Source: Phlegmacium glaucopus (Eukaryota; Basidiomycota; Agaricomycetes; Agaricales; Cortinariaceae). Taken from it: a stretch of 64,000 bases of DNA. A model generated the notes under the pieces. That model was given only the letters and a program-made list of their open reading frames with translations. It had not been told where the DNA came from and made no database searches. Both the position numbers and the translations under genes were made by a program. The stretch lies in assembly GCA_015039465.1 (NCBI GenBank), contig MU130548.1, forward strand, positions 250,294 through 314,293. The letters are read 5' to 3'. Below are positions 24,922 through 36,031 of this stretch, one piece after another. Each line of letters begins with the position of its first letter. Within the stretch, counting starts at the first letter, position 1.

Positions 24922-25231
24922 TTAGCAGCAATCAATACCCAATTGATGGAAATGAAACGCACTCAATTTCGCAAGCTGCCAGGAACATTCTTGTGCTTGA
25001 GCCAACATGAGCCACTCGACGCTTTTCACGAATGCAACCGAGAGATTCAGAGAAACTTCTTTGTTATCTGGTGAGAGGACTAACTTTGGGAGTACAGATG
25101 CCTGTAAGAATGACAATGTACCGGCGGCTTGCTGGACCAAATGACCTGGTGAGTGACCAACAAGGCACGATAGACGAAGGCAGGATTACTTGATAGTTCG
25201 CAGCAGCGCGTTTAATTCCATCGCTTGTTGT
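24922..25231 (-). pseudogene. Fragment of a BRO1-domain (ALIX/Bro1/Rim20-like) gene
   Basis: Two exon pieces of a BRO1 domain: SDGIKRAAANYQ (near 25195-25231), an intron with donor gtaatc and acceptor ggtccag, then QAAGTLSFLQASVLPKLV and SVEWLMLAQAQECSWQLAKL. The words A-Y/NYQQAAG and MLAQAQEC are hallmarks of Bro1-domain proteins that bind ESCRT-III. Nothing before or after belongs to the family: the upstream side abuts the 3' flank of array copy 3 at about 25229, and the downstream side runs into unrelated sequence. So it is a truncated copy, on the strand opposite the CHD1 piece. Confidence 0.75.
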
Positions 25232-25296
25232 GTGCTAATAAAGTATGGATAACAGATGGAACAATATGTACAAGTCCTGTCGTACTCTAAGAAAGC

Positions 25297-26969
25297 CTAA
25301 GAATCTGTGAGAACATCGCTGTTCAGGTCAATTTCGGTATTAGGATCGGGAGTGGTAGTTAAATCCTTCGGGGGCGGGGAAGACGGAGATTGCATCACGG
25401 GTTGATACACAGCTCCTGAAAACCTTTTAACATTTGCAACGTTGCGTTCAGTACCGGAGAAATCTCTGGCCTGAAGACCATAAGTCTCTGGAGTGTCAAA
25501 ACCACTTGGGTCAAGATCAAGAGGATGTTGAAAGCAATGTCCTTCACATCGGTTTGCTACAAGAGAGAAAGGTTAGAAATGACAATTAAAAATACAACTG
25601 TAAACGAATTAACATACCAGTTGGGTTGTTTCGCTTCACAATAGCCGTCGCTATCAACATGAAAACTGCCCATCCAGTCGAAAACATACTGAGTGTCGCG
25701 ACTAAAACAGATATAACCAACTGGCCGGTACTTTTCCGTTGCTGAAATTGACAAGGATAAACCACTTGGATAGTGGCGGGTCCCGAAACCGTCACAGGTA
25801 GAATTTTCTGGAGCCGAGGAATAGGTGCAATCCAGCCAGCATACAAAGTGGAGTTACTAAATGGCACACCATTGGCTTGCGTTACGGGAAATGTAGGGGC
25901 TATCGTGCCATTCAGGGCTGCAGGGTTGAGGATAAAATTGTTTGAACTTGGATTACCGAGGTCAATTCGGATGGATGCATAGACAGTCTGGAGGAGGTTG
26001 TAAATGGCTAATTCAGTGTCATTATCAAGAACCCAAGGGTTCCAAGTAGGATCGGTAGGAGCCTGGCTGTCGTAGGAGTAAATGGTCGAGTTTGGTAATA
26101 CAGTTGCTGCAGCAATGATATTGAATTGAGGAGGATTGATAGCGCATGATGCATTGAGACCTAAGGACATTGGGCAATAATTGAAATTAGCTTGAGCTGA
26201 AAAGGTCACCGCTGATGAATGATTTGAAAATAAAAAGGCGTTATAAGTCCGGGTTCCGAAATCTTGTGCCGCGGTCTTTAATCTAGAAATCACATTCATA
26301 ATAAGTATCATTAATGTGAGAAAAAGATAGAAAACAAACAGGCCATCGAGGATCGCTCCTCGTACATCTTCGGTACCATCACTTAACCGTCGCGTCAAAC
26401 CTAGCAATGGTGAATATCGCCCTGGAAGTACGGCTGTTGAGAAAGACGTTCTAGCAGTCACGTTGAATGAGTTCACATCGACGCAGGCAGATATGACTGT
26501 GAAGTCTATGCTCCAGGATAATAGGCTTCCATCAAGATAGACGGAAACCACATCGCAAAAGGTTAACGGGGCACCACTGTACGATAGGCCGGATTCTCCT
26601 GCATTGGGCCGTATGATAGAGTCGATGGTCCATTGGAAGAACGAGTAGTTGGTCGTTAACGGATCTCCTACATTGAATACATGGCTCTCGCAGAGTGTTC
26701 CCGGCTTTGGCTCATGAAATGGCATAAATCCATCAAACCAATGTGTTTGTGTTGCGTTGAAGTCACTTTGAAAGACTGTAATGGTCTCATAGCCAGTCAA
26801 AGCAGCTGCGGAAATAGATGAGTCATTGATTGCAAGTGAGGAATTGAGAAAGGGTGTGGTTACTGTTGACTATGCTGAGGATAGCGATGACAAGGACTGC
26901 ACCAGCGAGAGAAATTGGCGTAAACCAGCGCCGGTTGAATGAGCGAGAGATAGGATAATCCAGAGACAT
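25297..26969 (-). CDS. Agaric-type membrane protein, array copy 3
   Basis: Third member of the family. Start MSLDYPISRSFNRRWFTP at 26969. The central exon (25586-26800) encodes the same 404 residues as copy 2. After the intron the tail reads ANRCEGHCFQHPLDLDPSG, then AVYQPVMQSPSSPPPKDL and an acidic end closing at 25297 with NSDVLTDS. Its first exon and tail are closer to copy 1 than to copy 2, in contrast to the middle. N-glycosylation sequons and membrane spans are as in the other copies. Function unknown. Confidence 0.75.
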
Positions 26970-28133
26970 AAAGCGAAGTTGGGAGTTGACAGGACTTGGT
27001 CGACCTATCACAAATCTTTTATACCCGACAATGCCACTGTCTCGCAGGTATGTAACCTGTCCTGTGCCTGGTTCCGGTTCCTGTAACGGTGACTTCAAAA
27101 ATCATGTTTCTACTGTGAAGGATGGGCGTTAAGTCAATATTTAATAAGAAAATAAGAACGACAGTAAATTACCTCTCGTCATTCCTATCTGTTTCCTAAA
27201 CCACTGTTTCTCTCCAATCGTGTTCAAAACTTTCACAAGTTTGTTCATGTTCTCTCCTTCATGAAGCCCAAGTTTGGAGTTGGCCAGCCGTATGTTGTTA
27301 TTCAAATTTGTTGATAAAGATTTCGTGTCCAGATGATGGAAGTCCAGGTACCGCAGGCCTATGAAGATCAATAATAATATTTAACTTGTTCCACATTTCC
27401 ACATCGACAATATATAACATACGTAACTTCAACGTAACTTACCCTTGGTAATTTCCAAGAAGAGATTGATGACATTTTGCTCATGACGCCAGGCTTTCCT
27501 GTCACAAAAATCTGCATTCGAACATTTACCTCATGTGTATCAGCAAATTTTTGCTCACCTTGAAGGCCTGATACGCTGGCTTGAGTTGCATATCGTTTAA
27601 GACTTCGAAACTTGGAGGGTTTGATATGTCAGGAGCAACCATGAAGACTTTAGATAAATTGACGATGCATCCGGACAAGAGATATGGTGGTGACGACTGG
27701 AGCATTTTCCTAGTTCTCTCGGATGAAGAATGCTACAAAACAGCTACTGTACCATTTCGTTTAATTCGGCCACCACGTGACTTTTTATTATATAGCTGGT
27801 TATTATGGGCAATCGAGAACAAATCAATAAGAAAGGCATTTTGACTCTGGACATAAAGGAGTTACACGTACGAGTCGGATTATAATTTCAATAGGAATTA
27901 ATAGGATGCTAATTCCTTGCCTATACATTGATACTTCTTTGAGAATGCTCAAACTGCGCAAGTATTTGCATCGCTCTATTCCGCTAATTCAGTTTCCCGA
28001 AGGTTCTCATCTCGAGCTCCTGCTGATGAGGTTGTTTGCAGACATTCAGGCCTCAGGTTTTTCCCACTACATACCGTAGTTGGTTTTTTTGCAAGTACAG
28101 GCGGACCCGGGTATTTATACCGGTGCTGCGGCT
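26970..28133. other. 5' flank of copy 3 and unassigned intergenic DNA
   Basis: About 160 bp next to the gene match the other copies' upstream DNA (gaaggatgggcgttaag, taataagaaaataagaacgacag). A minus ORF at 27141-27371 (with NKLVKVLNTIGEKQWFRK) and a plus ORF at 27581-27844 are open but unrecognised. I do not call either a gene. Confidence 0.35.
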
Positions 28134-30687
28134 ATGATGATGCAATCTCGCTTTGTTCACACTCGATTGCTCAGACTCTCGTTCTCTCGTAGCTGCCGTG
28201 TTAATCATCGCTTCGACCACAAAATGTCCACGAAAACAATCGCAGTCCTCGACGATGCAGAACTCAAAGATGGTCAAATGTATGTATATCCAGCATCCGA
28301 ATCTTTGTCTCATATCTCATCAATCATACAGGAAGGAAGTCAGCTTCGAAGATGGAAAGGTTCTTTTATCTCGCCTGGGCGATAAGATAAACGCTACTAG
28401 TGCATTTTGTACCCATTATGGAGCCCCCCTTGCCAAAGGTGTCTTGACCTCCGACGGCCGAGTCGTCTGGCAAGTGCATTGCAATCAATGAGTTCAAGCT
28501 AAAGCTTTCTTACATTTTTCATTAGCCCATGGCACGGTGGTACGTCCGGCGTTCTCCCACTCTTCATGCAACTTTATCTTTATTATTTTAGCCTGCTTCA
28601 ACGTCTGTACAGGGGACATAGGTATGTAGCTGAATAGACCACTCTCTCCTGAGATCTGATGCTATCTCTTCCAATAGAGGATGCCCCAGGTCCTATGGCA
28701 CTTCATTCTTTTGGAACTCAGGTTAAAGATGGAAAGATCCTTGTCACAGCTAACGTGGCCAGCACCCTTAAAAGCAACATGTCGCGTCAACCCAAATTAC
28801 TTGCGACAGGAGTGAACAGTGTAGGGAAGGGGGTTATAATTGTCGGAGGAGGATCAGGGGCTTTCCATGCTGTGGAAAGTTTGAGAGAAGTGAGTTGGAT
28901 ATGCCTACGAAATGTTTGCATCCTGTCATACCGTCATCTAGCATGGGTTCCCTGGTCCGATCACCATTCTCTCGAAAGAGAATTATACACCCATCGATAG
29001 GTAGACCATCTACCATGCTGAATGAAAATGGCCTACTAATGACTTTCGGTTTCATAGGACTAAACTCAGCAAGGCCCTTATCACAGATCCTGCTAAAATC
29101 GAATGGCGAAGCGCCGCAGACCTCAAAATCAAATACGGCACTAACATACGACTCGGAGTGGTAATTATGTCCTGTTAATTACCTGCATAAGGATGCCGAC
29201 GCCTCATCGATAGGAGGTCACGTCTATTGATGTCGAGAAGAGAACCGTTACCCTTGACGAAGGCAAGGAAGTCCTCGCTTACGATAGATTGATTCTGGCA
29301 CCAGGAGGTACCCCACGACGTCTCCCAGTCGAAGGCGCCCAACTCCAGAATGTGTACACTTTCCGTGGAATAGACGACGCCAAGAAAGTTGATGCTGGTG
29401 GGTCACTCTAGTAAGGAGACACATTCATCTGCTCACGCCCCCGAAGCCGCTCAGGAGGGAAAAAAGTTGGTTGTCATTGGTAGCTCCTTTATCAGTATGG
29501 AGTTGGTCGCTGCTCTGTCCAAGCGGAAACTTGCCTCCATTGACGTCATCGGTATGGAAGAGTTCCCCTTTGAAGCGGTCTTAGGAAAGGCTGTCGGGGC
29601 AGGATTGAAAAAGGTATTGTTATTGTTTTATATCTGTTATCGAAGTTTCATTTGTTGATCTAATTTAATCAGTACCATGAATCGCAAGGCGTGAAGTTCC
29701 ACATGTTGAGCAAAGTCGAAAAAATTGTTGCCTCAGAATCTGATCCCGAGCTTGCTGCTGGCGTAGTTGTCAATGGAACTACGCTCCCAGCTGATTTTGT
29801 CATCATGGGTGTTGGCGTTGCTCCCGCTACCGGATTCTTGAAAGGAAGCGGCATTGAACTTGAGAGGGATGGTGGCGTCAAAGTTGATAAGTATATGAGG
29901 GTAAAGACGGGCAAAGACACTAAACACGTATTTGCCATTGGTGCGTCAGACCCCAGTCGTCCAAATGGAATAGGTTTTTATTAATGAACACCAGGCGACA
30001 TTGCTATTTATCCTCTTGCCAATGGAGAGGAGGCAAGAATCGAGCACTGGAATGTGAGAAACTTCACACTTGAATGTCTGAATGACATCGATTCATGTTA
30101 CGACTTCATCAGGTTGCTGGAAATCAAGGTCGAGCTGTCGGATCCTCCATTGCCGGAAAACCACAACCATTTGTCAAGGTCCCAGTCTTCTGGAGTGCTC
30201 GTGCGTCGCTCTCGTTCCACTACTACGGTCGGATCTAATCTTTTAATCATAGAGGGCCAGCAACTACGTTACAGTGGATATGGGGCAAAGCACGACGACA
30301 TTTTCATCAAAGGTGACCCGAACGACCTGAAGGTACTTGGTTACCTCCTGATCTGATCTCCGTTCACGTTTCTGATTCAACCCATTTTACAAGTTCATCG
30401 CGTACTACATCAAAGGCGATAAGGTCGTAGCTGTTGCAAGGTAATTAACTGATGCATGATCTTGATATCACTCATAATGTTGCAATGTAGTATGCAGAAT
30501 GATCCAGTAGTTTCCAAGGCTTCAGAGTTGTTGAGGCTGGGCTTGATGCCATCCGTCGAGGAGATCAAGAGTGGGAAGGTGTGTACCATGTTTTCAGGGT
30601 GACATGTGTTCTCATTATTTCTTTCAGGATTTGCTCTCCATCGATATCAGTTCGGCATCGAGCGCTCAAGAGAAGGTTGCGTCGTAA
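28134..30687 (+). CDS. Rieske-AIF pyridine nucleotide-disulphide oxidoreductase (AIFM3-like)
   Basis: N-terminal Rieske 2Fe-2S domain followed by an AIF-type FAD/NADH reductase. A basic N-terminus (MMMQSRFVHTRLLRLSFSRS) may be a mitochondrial presequence. Rieske ligands: CTHYGAPL and, after splicing, CPWHGACF. The second motif is created only if the intron starting at 28469 uses a GC donor (gcaagt) and the tag before 28528. The FAD motif VIIVGGGSGAFHAVESL, the NAD motif LVVIGSSFISMELVA and HVFAIGDIAIYP follow. The C-terminal dimerisation part includes DDIFIKGD and KFIAYYIKGDKVVAVA, ending at 30687. At least ten introns. The physiological electron acceptor is unknown; redox or assimilatory roles would be speculation. 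Confidence 0.88.
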
Positions 30688-30914
30688 ATTCGGTTACTTA
30701 AATCATCGATTGCAGACACTGGTCAGCTTATATCGAAAAACAAGTCCAAGTTGGAAGGATTTAAATTATTTAACGCGAAATTCAAATAAGAAATGGGTGT
30801 ATTTTAGGTATAAAGCGTTTTGTACTGCGTTGTTTACGTGTGTGTACGTGTTGTCACTCGTCACACTCTTTGTTCTAAGTAGCGGCTGACGAAGATTGAA
30901 ATCCAAAATTTACC

Positions 30915-33500
30915 ATGACATCAAGCCCTCTAAAACCCAAATTCGTCTGGAAAGGAAAAGCCAACGCTACAGACTCAACACAACATTTTGATGATCTCAA
31001 CCCAATAATCACATACCGACACATTTTGTCTCAAACTCTGGGAGTCCGAGATCCCCTCCGTGTCGTAGCACTATGCGATAGCGATGCCTTTTATGCAGCC
31101 TGCGAGATGGTAAGGCTGGGTGTGGATCCAGAAATTCCGCTGGTAGTTTTACAATGGGATTCTTTGATTGCTGTGAATTATCCTGCAAGGAAATATGGTA
31201 TATCCCGGATGGACAAGAAGAAGGATGCGTTAAAGAGGTGTCCACATCTGCAGCTTGTTCATGTGGCAACGTTCAAAGAGGGCGAGAAGGAACCTGGGTA
31301 TTGGGACAATGTTGATACCAATACGCATAAGGTACGAACAGGGTTGTTCCATCCTTTGTTAATTTATCTAGCTGATGTGTGGCGCTTCGCAACAGGTATC
31401 ACTTGATTATTATCGTAGAGAAAGTATGAAAATATCTGCCAATTTCAAGGAAGGCTTGCCAGGGTGTGAACTTGGTGGGTCCTATTCAGGCCACTGGTCC
31501 GCTGCCTCCCCACTAAATCCTCGTTAAAAAAAGAAAAAGCATCAATTGATGAAGTATTTATTGACTTCACAAAGCCTGTCAAAGAAATACTACTCCAACG
31601 ATACCCATACCTAGCTCAGTTCCCTGAAGACGCACCTGAGGGTATTGATACCCCTGTACCTCCACCTCCACAAATATCTTGGGCTGGGCTCGGGTCCATC
31701 ATCCCCTTCAATCCATCACCTGTGGCTGAGGAGACACCCGCCTTAAACGAAAACATCAAAAGTGAAGATACCAACAAAGTAGTAGATCAAGAGACTACAG
31801 GTTCCATTGAAGGAGACGATTTGGAAGACGCTCCAACGACATGGCACGATGTGTGTTTGTCTATTGCGGCTGAACTTATGGGCAAAGTGAGAGAAGATGT
31901 TAGGATAAACCTTGGATATAGTACTTCTGCAGTGAGTCGTCCGCTAAGCATCGACGTGCTCTGTTAACCGTGACGATGTTCGATATTAAAGGGTATCGCA
32001 AGAAATAAGTTTCTTGCCAAGGTTTGTGTTTAATAGGATAGCCTTCGATTTATCAATTGATTCCATTTGTATCAGCTCACAGCTTCCTATAGGAAACCAA
32101 ATGGCCAAGTCTGTGATTTCTAGATTTTGTCTAGTCGAAGTCTCATGAGTTGTAGAGTATCTTGCGAAATGCCGCAATACCCAATTACCTCAAGCCACTC
32201 AAGTTCCAAAAGGTATCTATGATTCTCGCATTTTTCGACACTTAGAAGTTGCAACTAATCATATTGAAAGATTCGATTTCTAGGTGGCAAGCTTGGCGAG
32301 GCTCTTGCCAAAGAATATGATGCTTCTACAGTGGGAGATCTTCTGTATGTATATACTAGCCAGTTCCTCCGACTCAAATTACTGAACGGAATTTTCTTTT
32401 CAGAACGATTGACCTAGGTATGTGTCTGCCATTAATACTATGGTATTTTTGAATCATGATTGATGTCTACTCAGATGAAATGCAAAGTAAATTCGGTGAG
32501 AACTCTATCTGGGTGTTCGAAATCCTCAGGCGTGTCAATGCGTTTTTGGAGCTCTGACCTTCATACTAATTCTAAACTTGTCATATAGAGGAATTGATAG
32601 AAATGAAGGTTTGCTCCCAAATCTCAACCTCCATGTCATTGCGCACAAATTGTTCATTTAATTTGTTTTTAGTCAAAGACAAAGGTTCCGCCATGAACAA
32701 AAGCATGCTCGCTTCAAAGAACCTGCCCAAGGCGATTACAAAACCTTCCGAGGGACGGCATTGGATCCGCGTTCTTGCTGCAGAACTTGCACTAAGATTA
32801 AACGATGCACGACAACTCTCTCCAAATCTTTGGCCGAAATCCCTAGTTCTTCATGCTCGAAAAGGTGCGAAGCTCAGAACCTCTTTTAACACGATGCTGT
32901 AGCCTTCTTTCTCCAGGTTACGAAACTGGACGTTCGAAGCAAGCTGTTTTTCCTTTCACCAAAGAAGTTACCGTGGATACCATAGCCTCTGCAGGCGATA
33001 AACTCTGGAAAGAACTTGTCGGAAACAGCGCAACGCTCAACGTGACCAACGTTCAGCTGGCTTTCACAGGTATCGACGTTGCGGAGGCAGGTCAACGAAG
33101 CATCGAAGGTTTCTTGAAGCCTGCTTCCACGAAGCGACCACGGGAAGACGAAGCAAATACTCCCACTCATAATGGAGACGCAGGATCTTTCCAGGCCGAC
33201 GATCCCGAATTGCCTGGTGACAGGAAGCTGCAGAGCCTCCTGCCACTATACACATGTCCTCGATGCGGAAAGGTATTACAGCATTCGCGTACAAATCAGC
33301 CATTGGAAGATCGAGATGCGCAGTTAGCCAAAGCAAAAATGGAACACAGTGATTATCACTTTGCTCAGGATCTGGCTGCTGAGGGCCCATCTCGCTTAGT
33401 CATATCTGCATCCGAGCCAACTACATCAAACTCAAAACCGAGTAAAAGACGAAAGGGGTCGACGGAGCCAAAAGGCATTGAAAAATTCTTTCGCAAGTGA
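30915..33500 (+). CDS. RAD30: DNA polymerase eta (translesion synthesis, Y family)
   Basis: Bypasses UV photoproducts in the nucleus. Start MTSSPLKPKFVWKGKANA at 30915. Catalytic motifs: VVALCDSDAFYAACE (metal-binding Asp) and KASIDEVFIDF. YPARKYGISRMDKK marks the fingers; GIARNKFLAKL marks the palm-thumb. The thumb and little-finger parts run through IRFLGGKLGEALAKEY and GWHWIRV-like GRHWIRVLAAELALRL. The C-terminus has a UBZ zinc finger (YTCPRCGKVL, then H-x-x-Y-H in HSDYHFAQDL), a basic stretch and a PIP box, GIEKFF, at the very end. So both the ubiquitin and PCNA contacts are kept. Many introns, including several tiny exons at 32330-32600 that I did not place exactly. Confidence 0.92.
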
Positions 33501-33851
33501 AAGTTTCAAGTTTCATCAATATCATCAACAATACTATCCGTGCTCTCTCACGACCTTGACACTAAGATCTTCCATTTCAATTGATGGACGGATCGCTGAT
33601 GATGATTGCCCCATTTTTCGGAAAAATAGCAGGACAAACACATGTACACAGTCATATCGTTGTCAAGGCTTGTCCGAGACTGAGACAATCAGGCTGCGAG
33701 TCTTCCGGTCTCCGTTGTTATCCTTCTCTTGATCTTCACCCGTTCCATTGGATTTTACCCTGGTTGGTTTTTACGGCTTCTTCAAGAAAGATAGCTGTCG
33801 TTGGCGCGGGACACCACCCTTTTAAGTTTGAAATTTCTTTTCTCTACAAAG
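33501..33851. other. Intergenic region upstream of receptor-like gene
   Basis: 351 bp between two genes on the plus strand; the only expected content is the RAD30 3' end and the next promoter. Nothing recognised. Confidence 0.35.
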
Positions 33852-36031
33852 ATGTCCCAAACGTCTTTCCTTCCTATCCCGCCAAGTGAGCTTGGAGGTG
33901 CAATTGTGAGTGACTGGCCATATTACCCTGATTATGGTTGATGGCTGTTCACAAGGCTGTAAATATTTTTGCCATCTTGTCAACGCTTGGGCTTGTATCG
34001 GTTGCCCTCAGAGTTACTTGGCTGCTCATTCGGCAGCACCTGTTGCTCACCGTTCCTGAGGTGCAAGAACATGTCTTCTTCAATACACAACTTGGCCAAT
34101 ATGCAGCGTGTCTGCTCATCGCCATGGCATTCTCTGCCACCAGTGGGATAATTGGAATAACTTGGGTTGCCCAACGAGGAATAACAGAAGGTCTAATCAT
34201 CTCTTTGTGTTTTATTTCCTTATTCTTAACACATTCTCTGCAATGCAGGTTGGGTTTGCAGATTTCAAGGCATATATAATTGGTATAGACATCTTGCCCT
34301 TTGCTGATGTTTTTTTCACATCCAGCTACACTCTTGCAAATCGCGACTTGGGGCGCAGGATACTTTACGGTCACTATCGCTGTGCATACGTTCAATTCTT
34401 TGGTGTTAAGAAGACGACAATCCGTTATACTTTGTCGTTCGACTATGAGTATTGGTTGGATTATCGCAATCTTAGCAGGTGAGTCAATGGAACTGGTGCC
34501 AATAACATATCTTAATGATGACTAGGATTGATTCCGTTTGCGCTTCACCAGCCTGATGGACATGTGTACGGCGTAGATAAACTGGCTTGCGGTGTGCGAT
34601 CGGTATACCCCAAGGTACAATTTTTGTTGCATCTTCTTCCTGTATGTCAAAAATTCCCCTGCATGGTTATATACTCATGGAGTTTACTTTGGATAGATAC
34701 TTATCGGGTCATTTCTATCAGCTATCTTCTTTTCGCTCATTTTCCTTGTTTTACGCGGGACGCTGAAGATTCGGGGTGGAATCAAGCTCACTCTCAACCC
34801 TGATAAACGTTGGGGTGATAATTCTTGTGATTCTGAAGAACAGTATTATCGTTTCATTGCTCGTGTTGCCAAAAGTATGCTATGGTATGTCTAAGCTTGT
34901 TTGAATGTTATACTTCTTGAAACTGACTTGTGCTTGACATAGGTATCCTGTCGGTATGTCATTTATTCGAATATCTTTTCATTGTCTAAACGTCCTCTCT
35001 AGCATATATCGTCTTTTTGGTACCCTACTCGATTGTGCGTTTGCTGGACATTTCGGGGTTTGTTGTACCATTCGAAGCGACCGTTTTCGGGTTCGTGTGC
35101 TGGTTCAGCCTCGGTATGACCATTTACGTCTTTCAATATCTGTCCTAACGATTGGCCAGGCATTGTTGATGTTCTTCTTCTCTACAATACCTTCTACATT
35201 CTGAGCCCAGTATTCGATACCCGTTCTACCAGAGCGAGCATGGAATCTTTTTACACTACAGGCCGTCTTCAGAAATCTCCTCGCGCCCCCTCAATGAGTT
35301 GGAAGAAAAGAATCAGTCAGTATCACCGCCCCGATTTCTCCCCTTCTCGACTTGTTAGACAAGACTTTACCGTGACGAACTCCAAGTCCTTCATCGATCC
35401 TGTTCCACTGTACCTGGATCAGAGTTTGACAACCCATTTAGAGGACAGAATAGAGGATAGGGCCAATCTATCCTCATCCGCTGTTGGCCGTTCAATTACA
35501 CCAGCTTTTGACTATAACCATATCATCACACCACCTCCATCAGCGTCACTATCTTCTCGTTCAAATATGGAAAGGCATGATCGCGAGGACTCTCCTATTC
35601 TTGCAGCAGGTCTCCCAGTCCCTCCTCGCCAACCCCGTTTTGTAACAGCGCTGCTTGAACTACATCAATCTCTAGGAATGTATGATGATTTCGTTTCTAG
35701 CAATGAGCCTGTCACTATTCGTCAGCAATCTGCGCAGACATTTGGCAACCAGGATTCTTCGCGAAGTAGAATATCATCTTGGGCATTGAACCCAGTGGAG
35801 ATGCCAAAGTGGACCACGCGCAATTCTCAACTATATAATACGCTACCCGAGACGAATGAAGGACAAGAAAGACTTCTAATTCCTTCTTCCCCCGACCGCT
35901 TTCCTCTTTCAGTGTCTCCTCCACTTTCTCCTTATCACCTTCGGAGACTTTCACTCATATCCACTACAAGCTTTTCGGACCCTGGACTCTGGACGCCCGT
36001 ACCAAGCAAGCCTCCAGAGACTGCAGTGTGA
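33852..36031 (+). CDS. Seven-helix GPCR-like membrane protein with long cytosolic tail
   Basis: The start MSQTSFLPIPPSELGGAI at 33852 is followed by an intron and a series of hydrophobic spans: AVNIFAILSTLGLVSVALRV, QYAACLLIAMAFSATSGIIG, LLQIATWGAGYFTVTIAVHT, STMSIGWIIAILAG, FLSAIFFSLIFLVLRG, AYIVFLVPYSIVRLL and VFGFVCWFSLGIVDVLLLYN. That count and the roughly 270-residue Ser/Pro-rich tail (from SFYTTGRLQKSPRAP) suit a fungal G-protein-coupled receptor-like protein, perhaps of the nutrient or cAMP-receptor type. No RGS or PQ-loop motif is visible. The ligand is unknown. Around nine short introns lie in the membrane part; the tail is one exon. Confidence 0.7.

Noticed and set aside
27141..27844. 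Two short ORFs between array copy 3 and the Rieske-AIF gene
   Set aside because: No family recognised and no consistent splice model; left as unassigned DNA.
28460..28560. Apparent loss of a Rieske cysteine, suggesting a pseudogene
   Set aside because: A GC-AG intron restores CPWH in frame.
33949..34395. 148-codon minus-strand ORF
   Set aside because: Antisense to membrane exons of the receptor-like gene, which have consistent splice sites on the plus strand.
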